Part shown: positions 43,194 to 48,437 of the stretch, piece after piece
How the letters are laid out: each line of letters opens with the position of its first letter
Numbering within the stretch: the stretch's first letter is position 1
Origin: Candidatus Fermentibacterota bacterium
GTDB lineage: Bacteria > JAFGKV01
DNA length: 48,437 nt
Assembly: GCA_016928395.1 (NCBI GenBank)
Contig: JAFGKV010000144.1
Span: 1 to 48,437, forward strand
Direction: 5' to 3'
Program-made: the position numbers and the translations under genes
The notes under the pieces: generated by a model
Told to the model about the DNA's origin: nothing
The model's database searches: none
What the model saw: only the letters and a program-made list of their open reading frames with translations

Positions 43194-43733
43194 ATGAACA
43201 GAGAACAGGCCTTCACTACACTACTGGAACAAGAGAAGGACCGCGTGTACAGCTACGCGCTGCACGTGCTCCATCACCCGGAGGATGCCGAGGATGTCGT
43301 CCAACATGCCTTCATTCAGCTCTGGCGTGAATGGGATCACATTGGGCGCGACAAACGGAAGCGGTGGCTGATGCAGGTGCTCCACAATCGCTGCATGGAC
43401 AGCATTCGAAGCCGACGGGCAACCGGTGCGAGGTTTCTCCCCACAGGGCAAGGTCATTTGGAGACTGCAACCATGACCGTGGCATCGCCGTTGACGGCAG
43501 ACGCCCGGCTCGAAGGACACGATGTGCGCAAGGTCATCGAGGCGGGTATGGAAACCCTGCCCGACTCAACCAGGAGCATGATGGTGCTACACTATTTCCA
43601 GGATCAACCATTGGACGGGATCGCCGACCTGTTGAGAGTCCCGGTGGGAACGGTCAAGGCGGCCCTGCACCGTGGCAGGAAGAAGCTGCTTGAGTTTGTG
43701 CTCGCGACCTGCCCCGATGTGGTGGAATCATGA
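43194..43733 (+). CDS. ECF-type RNA polymerase sigma factor (RpoE-like)
   Basis: A 179-residue sigma factor. Region 2 shows DRVYSYALHVLHHPEDAEDVVQHAFIQLWREWD and continues to WLMQVLHNRCMDSIRSRR. Region 4 is ETLPDSTRSMMVLHYFQDQPLDGIADLLRVPVGTVKAALHRGRKKL, with a clear helix-turn-helix. It is the first gene of a coupled set: its stop overlaps the anti-sigma ATG by four bases, and that overlaps the DUF4252 ATG by four more. A possible self-recognised promoter lies directly upstream. Confidence 0.92.
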   Translation: MNREQAFTTLLEQEKDRVYSYALHVLHHPEDAEDVVQHAFIQLWREWDHIGRDKRKRWLMQVLHNRCMDSIRSRRATGARFLPTGQGHLETATMTVASPLTADARLEGHDVRKVIEAGMETLPDSTRSMMVLHYFQDQPLDGIADLLRVPVGTVKAALHRGRKKLLEFVLATCPDVVES

Positions 43734-44284
43734 AGAACATCACCTGCGACGAGCTAGACAGATTGCTGCAGGAGCGCTTCCTGGGGACGCTCAATGGAGA
43801 CGAAGCTCTGGCTTTGCAGGCCCACATCGAGGGGTGTGCGTCGTGCAGAGCGCGGGTCGGGGCCGACGATGCGATCGCCCGAACACTTGCCACCATGCCG
43901 GCCATCCCCTGTCCTCCCCATGTACTGCGCGCCATCAAAGCCGCCACGGTGGACCACCCCACGCCCGCGCGACGATCTCGCCGACTGCCGTCATGGCAGA
44001 TGTTCGGATGGAAGCCGGCATGGGCGGGGATGGCGGCCGCATGCGCGTGCCTTGCGCTGTTCCTCATGAGCAGGGCTTTGAGGCATGACACTGAGCCCTT
44101 TGACATAGACCCGGGTAGAGTGGAGGCCACGGCCGATGTGGTAAGATGGAGCATTGTATACGCGGCTCACACGCTCCATCACACACAGGCGCGGGTCCTC
44201 CACCAGACAGTCGCGGGAGACCTCCCGCGGAGCCTGCATTCCGCAGTGAGCCGTGTACCCATACTGAGAGGAGTAATCCTATGA
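43730..44284 (+). CDS. Zinc-finger anti-sigma factor
   Basis: A 184-residue protein. The N-terminal zf-HC2 motif reads LQAHIEGCASCRARV (H-x3-C-x2-C), followed by a linker and a membrane helix (about 90-110, MAAACACLALFLMS). The outer part (about 111-184) is His-rich (YAAHTLHHTQARVLHQ). It should hold the co-encoded sigma factor at the membrane until a signal is sensed. The gene overlaps both neighbours by four bases. Confidence 0.87.
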   Translation: MKNITCDELDRLLQERFLGTLNGDEALALQAHIEGCASCRARVGADDAIARTLATMPAIPCPPHVLRAIKAATVDHPTPARRSRRLPSWQMFGWKPAWAGMAAACACLALFLMSRALRHDTEPFDIDPGRVEATADVVRWSIVYAAHTLHHTQARVLHQTVAGDLPRSLHSAVSRVPILRGVIL

Positions 44285-44862
44285 AACGTTCTCCCCTGAT
44301 CGTCGTGCTGCTGTGTTCGGCGACTCTGGCCTTGGCGGCCGATCCCGTGCAGAAGGAGCTCAGAGACCACCCCGGCTTCGTGGATCTGTCACGAATCAAG
44401 ATCCCTTCGGATGCCTCCAGTGTGACGGAGGTCACCATCGGGCCTGATCTCCTAAAAGCGACCTTGGCGGCTCTCCCCGAGAGCGTCGGCGCGGGCCTGC
44501 CTCCGGACCTTCTGGATGGTCTCATCGGCCTGCAGGTTCGCTCATTCAAGCCTTCGTCCGGTGAAGCCAAGGCGGTGCAGCATACGGCCCAGCAAATAGC
44601 GAGTGATCTGCTGGGCAAAGGGTGGAGCCGGATCATCCGCGTGGCCGATGGCGATGACCTCGTCACTATCGACTTCAAGTATCAAGACGGGGGTATGGCA
44701 GGCTTGATGATCATGGCCATAGAGCCCGACGAAGTCGCCCTCGTGAACATCGTCGGCAGCCTCAACCTCCAGGCCATCCTCTCCCTGGCGAGCCAGGGCC
44801 TTGACCCCGCGGCATTGGACAGCCTGCAGAAAGCCGTACAACAGGCAACCGGCTCCAAGTAG
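44281..44862 (+). CDS. DUF4252-type exported protein
   Basis: A 193-residue protein with signal peptide MKRSPLIVVLLCSATLALAAD. HPGFVDLSRIKIPSDASSVTEVTIGPDLL and FKYQDGGMAGLMIMAIEPDEVALVNIVGSLNLQAI match the DUF4252 pattern. These small exported proteins are often encoded with ECF sigma/anti-sigma genes and have no known function. Here its ATG overlaps the anti-sigma stop by four bases, which implies equal expression and perhaps a role in sensing or feedback. A perfect 12-bp hairpin ten bases after its stop ends the operon. Confidence 0.85.
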   Translation: MKRSPLIVVLLCSATLALAADPVQKELRDHPGFVDLSRIKIPSDASSVTEVTIGPDLLKATLAALPESVGAGLPPDLLDGLIGLQVRSFKPSSGEAKAVQHTAQQIASDLLGKGWSRIIRVADGDDLVTIDFKYQDGGMAGLMIMAIEPDEVALVNIVGSLNLQAILSLASQGLDPAALDSLQKAVQQATGSK

Positions 44863-44872
44863 CACTATCTCC

Positions 44873-44900
44873 CGTGCCGCGGCCTCCGGGCCGCGGCACG
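44873..44900 (+). terminator. Strong hairpin ending ECF operon
   Basis: CGTGCCGCGGCC (44873-44884) and GGCCGCGGCACG (44889-44900) are exact reverse complements around TCCG. It lies just after the DUF4252 stop. No T-run follows, but position and strength make a terminator likely. The rest of the gap to 45206 has no gene. Confidence 0.6.
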
Positions 44901-45206
44901 CCCATTCATCCTCTCTCTCACGCCTATCATACGGGCGAAGAGAGGCCCCGTGCAGCTCACCGCACTGCAGGAACACACTCTACGCACCATTCCCAAGAGC
45001 AGGAGCTCCGCATCCTTAGGTGCTGGGGCAACCGGCACGAGCCGCGAATGCAGCTTCTGTTCGCGCCGGACGGCGCTCCAACACTGAGCCTTCCCCACAA
45101 GCCCGACGGTTGCCCGCGGCGGGCCGCGCTTGCCTGAGAGGTGCCCGTGGTGTTCAATGAGGGCCTTGCGACGAATACCAAATACCACTCCTCGGGAGTC
45201 AGGCCC

Positions 45207-45980
45207 GTGATCGTGATTCCTCTCCAGTCAGGCAGCAGCGGAAACTGCATCTATGTCGAGTCCGGCGACACCGCCGTGCTCCTGGATGCGGGCGTCGCCG
45301 GCGTCCACGTCCAGAGGCGACTCGACGCCCGGGGATGCGACATCCGGGGTGTACGCGCCGTGGTGGTGTCCCATGATCACATGGATCACGCCAGTCATGC
45401 AGGAGTCCTCCACCGTAAGTGCGGAATTCCCGTCTACTGCACGATGGCGACCATCGCGCGGATGCGGGAAAAGATGGAGGTGGGCAGGATCGGCGATCTG
45501 CAGCTCTTCTCGGCGGGGACGACCCTCGCCATCGGCTCCCTGCTCATCGACACGATCCCGACCCCCCACGACGGTGCAGACGGCGTCGCCTTCATTGTCC
45601 GTGCCGAAGGGCTGCGCCTGGGCATCCTCACCGACCTGGGCCATGTCTTTCCCGGCCTTTCCGAGCGAATCGCGGCCCTGGATGCGGTGATCATCGAGAG
45701 CAACTATGACCCGGACTTGCTGGCCCGGGGTCCATACCCGCCATGGCTCCAGGCGCGCATCAAAGGCCCCGGTGGGCACCTCTCCAATGAGGAGAGCGCC
45801 GGCATCCTCAGCGCGGCAAATCGAACCCGCCTCCAATGGGCATGTCTTGCCCATCTCTCTGAGAACAACAACCGGCCGGATCTCGCCGAAACTGCGCACC
45901 GCGCACTGCTGGGGAGCGAACTCCGGCTCTTCATCGCAGATAGATACGGCGCATGCGGGCCGTTCGAGGTCGTAGCGTGA
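45207..45980 (+). CDS. WalJ/YycJ-like metallo-beta-lactamase-fold hydrolase
   Basis: A 257-residue hydrolase with VIVIPLQSGSSGNCIYVESGDTAVLLDAG at the start and the metal motif SHDHMDHASH. Further metal ligands come from DLGHVF, ESNYDP and CLAHLSENNN. WalJ/YycJ proteins are cytoplasmic, and some are 5'-3' exonucleases acting on DNA. GTG 45207 follows GGGAG at nine bases; an upstream GTG near 45147 is possible. Its stop overlaps the next gene's GTG (GTGA). Confidence 0.88.
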   Translation: MIVIPLQSGSSGNCIYVESGDTAVLLDAGVAGVHVQRRLDARGCDIRGVRAVVVSHDHMDHASHAGVLHRKCGIPVYCTMATIARMREKMEVGRIGDLQLFSAGTTLAIGSLLIDTIPTPHDGADGVAFIVRAEGLRLGILTDLGHVFPGLSERIAALDAVIIESNYDPDLLARGPYPPWLQARIKGPGGHLSNEESAGILSAANRTRLQWACLAHLSENNNRPDLAETAHRALLGSELRLFIADRYGACGPFEVVA

Positions 45981-46801
45981 GGCACGCCGCATCCACCCTG
46001 GCGGCAGCCGCTTTCGCCTGTTCCCTGTGCAGTTGTGTTTCTTCACGGTCAGATCCATCCTCGGGCACGCCCCACGCCCAGGTGCCAGCGCATTCGTCAT
46101 CGACGGTCCCGCTCTACGGCTACAGAGTGGTGCGGGCATTTCCCCATGACCGGGAGGCCTTCACCCAGGGTTTCACGTATGCCAATGGGTATTTCTACGA
46201 GGGTACCGGCCTCAACAAAGCGTCGAGTATTCGTCAGGTGGAAGTGGAGACCGGCGAAGTGCTGAGGTCTCGTCCGCTGCTGGAGCGCTATTTCGGCGAA
46301 GGGATTGCGGTCAGGGAGAATCGACTGGTGCAACTCACCTACACATCCCGCTGCGGGTTCATCTACCGCACCGACACCTTCGACTCCCTGGGAACGTTCG
46401 AGTATGATACCGAAGGCTGGGGCATCACCCATGATGGTCGCCGGTTCATCATGAGTGACGGCTCGCCTGTCCTTCGGATGCTGGATCCCGAGACCATGCA
46501 GGTGGTGGACAGCCTCCACGTGAAGAACGGGGATACGCCGGTTCCCGGGCTCAATGAGCTGGAGTTCGTACAGGGGGAGATCTATGCCAATGTCTGGCCG
46601 TCGTTCTTCATCGTCCGAATCGACCCGAGAACGGGCCGGGTGATCGGCCTGATCGATCTCCGCGGTATACTCCCTCCGGAAGAGCTCCACCGGGTTGACG
46701 TGCTGAATGGAATCGCCTACGACCCGCTGGAGGACAGGCTTTTTGTCACAGGTAAGTTCTGGCCGGTCATACTGGAGATCGAGCTGGTGTTACGGCGGTA
46801 G
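45977..46801 (+). CDS. Glutaminyl-peptide cyclotransferase lipoprotein
   Basis: A 274-residue protein of the plant/bacterial glutamine cyclotransferase family, which makes N-terminal pyroglutamate on proteins. A signal sequence ends SLCSC (lipobox LCSC), so it should be lipid-anchored. Family landmarks are AFPHDREAFTQGFTYANGYFYEGTG, GEGIAVRENRLVQLTY, YDTEGWGITHDG, LNELEFVQGEIYANVW and GIAYDPLEDRLFVTGKFWP, forming a five-bladed propeller with the catalytic Glu in the NELE region. GTG 45977 has GAGG about seven bases upstream and overlaps the preceding stop; an ATG eight codons earlier is possible. Enzymes of this type can act on exported proteins. Confidence 0.9.
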   Translation: MRHAASTLAAAAFACSLCSCVSSRSDPSSGTPHAQVPAHSSSTVPLYGYRVVRAFPHDREAFTQGFTYANGYFYEGTGLNKASSIRQVEVETGEVLRSRPLLERYFGEGIAVRENRLVQLTYTSRCGFIYRTDTFDSLGTFEYDTEGWGITHDGRRFIMSDGSPVLRMLDPETMQVVDSLHVKNGDTPVPGLNELEFVQGEIYANVWPSFFIVRIDPRTGRVIGLIDLRGILPPEELHRVDVLNGIAYDPLEDRLFVTGKFWPVILEIELVLRR

Positions 46802-46944
46802 CCTCTCTGTTGGGTGATACCGCTCGCGAGCCCACCCTGCATCTCTGTGGACTACGCTGTAACTTCACAGGGGAGCAGAGGTTCCCACGCAGAGCATGAG
46901 ATCGAGCCGGAGGAATGAGGAGCACGGATCTCATCACCCGGCTT

Positions 46945-47240
46945 GACCGGGAGATCCAGAAGTCGGTCGATGTGCGTCGGCCTGGATTGCCCGAACGAGT
47001 CGGGCAATAACGGGGGGAAGTGTGGAAATTGCGCCATGTATCGTCCGCGCGAATCCGGGGCCCCCACTTGTTCCAGAGAACTGCAAAGTTCGTACTCGAG
47101 CTTGGATTCCCGGCTCGCCGATTGCGACTGCGATTACGATAACGATAGCGATACCGACCTGAGCCGCCGACGGGCGACCAGGGACGATCGCCCCTAAGAG
47201 GCAACGGTTCCTCGCACAGCTCTGCCCGGACTCTGTGCCC
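46945..47240 (-). repeat. Dispersed ~280-bp intergenic repeat, copy B (inverted)
   Basis: The reverse complement of this stretch aligns with copy A at 10680-10975. Blocks in order are TGCGAGGAACCGTTGCCTC, a hexamer tract, TTCTCTGGAACAA, GGGGGCCCCGG with CGATACATGGCGC, TTGCCCGACTCG and CAATCCAGGC. The hexamer tract (47120-47158, steps of CGATTA, CGATAA, CGATAG, CGATAC) differs in length from that in copy A. The gap 46802-47505 otherwise holds the element at 47417 and short GC-rich sequence; no gene is seen. Confidence 0.8.
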
Positions 47241-47416
47241 GCCCGTTGCGCCGCGTACCCTCAACCTCATGGACCTTTGTACACCCCGCGCCATCAGAGG
47301 CCCGATTGAACCCTGAATCCTGAACCCTGGGAACGCGAGCGAAGCAAAATCCACCACAGAGGGCACCCCGCATCCGCACGCGCGGGGCCACCCAGAGACC
47401 GCAGAGCAGATTCAGC

Positions 47417-47470
47417 GTAGGGGCGAGGCTATGACCTTGCCCGCGGGCGGAGTCAGAGCTCCGCCCCTAC
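47417..47470. repeat. REP/MITE-like palindromic element
   Basis: Outer arms GTAGGGGCG (47417-47425) and CGCCCCTAC (47462-47470) are exact inverted repeats. Inside is a second perfect hairpin, GGGCGGAG (47445-47452) with CTCCGCCC (47459-47466), which shares bases with the right arm. The nested arms and intergenic position resemble small REP or MITE-like elements. Confidence 0.5.
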
Positions 47471-47505
47471 AGGGCAACGGTGCGGTGCACGCCCATTCGA
47501 GGCAC

Positions 47506-48437
47506 CTAAGAGCTTCCCACCAGGCCAACCGCGTCCAGCAGCCGGCGCCTGAATTCATCTGAGTTGAAGTCGGCGGCGCGGCGGCGAGCCTCATGCCGAA
47601 GCGGTTCCAGCGCCCCCGGGCTCGTAATGAGGGCGTGGCTCTGCCGAACCAGGTCAGCAGGCGAGTCCCACAGGCAGCCTGACACATTGTCGGCCACGAT
47701 CTCGCGCAAACCGCCTCCGTTCACCACCAGGGGGACACACCAGTGACCCATAGCCTCCACCGTACTCATCCCGAAATGCTCCATCCTCTCGGGATCCGTT
47801 TCCTCGTTGGCGCCATACCCCGCAGCGTGCCAGAACAAGGCGGCTTTAGAGTAGAGACGCCCAAGCTCCTGGTGCGGGCAGTTAACGTGAAACCCGACCG
47901 GATAGCCAGCGGCCCGACGACGAAGATCCTCGAGATACGTGCGGGACACCACGTCGTCCGAAGAACCTCCCGCCAGGTGCAGCTCCCATCCCTTGTCTTC
48001 TAGGGAATCGTAGAGGTCCTTGAATGCGTCGACGAGCACGTCGTGGCGTTTGTCATTGTATGGCCCACGAAAAAAACGGCCGACACCCAGGATCGCCTTC
48101 TCCTTCGCCATGCTGCCCTCCACCGGAACCTCGACGCCGGGATAGATCACATGAGACTCAATGCCATGATGCCTCCTGAGCACCCCCTGCACGAACCGGG
48201 AGTACACGATCACGGCCTCGGCCCGTCGGGCATCACGAAGAAGCAGCCGGCGGCCCAATTGCTTGAGCGCCTCACGCGGGCCTTTGCTACAGGCCGTGCG
48301 GACGATGTCGCTGGGCCTGAGGGGACCATACGGAATCTGCACCACATACAGGGTGCGCCGCGCGGGGTTACCCAATGGCCACACATTGGCGGTAATGACG
48401 GCCATATCGGCCCGGGAGAGACGTCGGCGAATCCTGC
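47506..48437 (-). CDS. GT4-type glycosyltransferase, 5' end cut by window
   Basis: The frame is open to the end of the window with no stop upstream of ATG 48405, and RRRLSRADMAVITANVW reads like the middle of a glycosyltransferase. The true start is probably beyond the window. The C-terminal Rossmann domain shows VIYPGVEV, AILGVGRFFRG, WELHLAGGSSDD, and the donor-binding HFGMSTVEAMGHWCVPLVVNGGGLREIV, the E-x7-E type motif of family GT4. It transfers a sugar from a nucleotide donor, probably in surface polysaccharide synthesis. The position next to a repeat-rich gap gives no further clue. Confidence 0.85.
   Translation of the reverse strand, partial: RIRRRLSRADMAVITANVWPLGNPARRTLYVVQIPYGPLRPSDIVRTACSKGPREALKQLGRRLLLRDARRAEAVIVYSRFVQGVLRRHHGIESHVIYPGVEVPVEGSMAKEKAILGVGRFFRGPYNDKRHDVLVDAFKDLYDSLEDKGWELHLAGGSSDDVVSRTYLEDLRRRAAGYPVGFHVNCPHQELGRLYSKAALFWHAAGYGANEETDPERMEHFGMSTVEAMGHWCVPLVVNGGGLREIVADNVSGCLWDSPADLVRQSHALITSPGALEPLRHEARRRAADFNSDEFRRRLLDAVGLVGSS

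Overview
The window is GC-rich bacterial chromosome with about 38 protein genes on both strands and no rRNA, tRNA or CRISPR. Many genes start with GTG behind strong GGAGG-type ribosome binding sites, which moves several starts well inside the longest reading frames. Two secreted proteins end in a FlgD/T9SS-like Ig tail, one of them with a lamin-tail domain. With the Tricorn-type protease, the multiheme cytochrome and the abundant lipoproteins, this suggests a Gram-negative member of the FCB-related candidate phyla (Eisenbacteria, Krumholzibacteria or Latescibacteria type). That placement is inference, not a measurement.

Layout. 1-3.2 kb: an unknown secreted protein, then a UshA-like phosphoesterase fused to a tetraheme cytochrome. 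The latter has an in-frame TGA at a CxU redox position and is the strongest discovery in the window, a probable selenoprotein. 3.5-6.3 kb: a compact type II secretion/type IV pilin-like set (gspE, gspF, gspG). 6.3-12 kb: an aldehyde dehydrogenase, a PHP-fold (DUF3604) lipoprotein, an isochorismatase-fold hydrolase flanked by 16-bp tandem repeats, a copy of a dispersed ~280-bp repeat, and an unknown membrane protein. 12-20.5 kb (minus strand): a MutY-like glycosylase without Fe-S cysteines, a GH13 lipoprotein, then Tricorn protease, a polyferredoxin-type membrane protein and a small Cys-tailed secreted protein in probable operon order.

21-27 kb: a cyclase/ATPase/TPR regulator with a palindrome in front of it, then a lyase and two aconitase-type hydratase subunits forming a short catabolic operon (possibly of dimethylmalate/methylisocitrate type). 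27-34 kb: a secreted lamin-tail protein, an orphan XdhC, a radical SAM protein with an unusual cysteine spacing, and a TPR/HD-GYP protein. 34-41 kb: ECF sigma/anti-sigma pair, QueG, a PolB-like exonuclease, a secreted alpha/beta hydrolase, and a small thioesterase/SnoaL/tautomerase group. 41-47 kb: a HEAT protein, a secreted Cys/His-rich protein, a second ECF sigma/anti-sigma pair coupled to a DUF4252 protein, a WalJ-like metallo-beta-lactamase-fold protein overlapping a glutaminyl-peptide cyclotransferase. 46.8-48.4 kb: an inverted second copy of the dispersed repeat, a REP-like palindrome, and a glycosyltransferase cut by the window end.

The recurring themes are envelope and secretion functions, extracytoplasmic stress signalling through two ECF modules, and second-messenger regulators. 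Selenocysteine synthesis genes are not in the window, so the selenoprotein call depends on their presence elsewhere in the genome.
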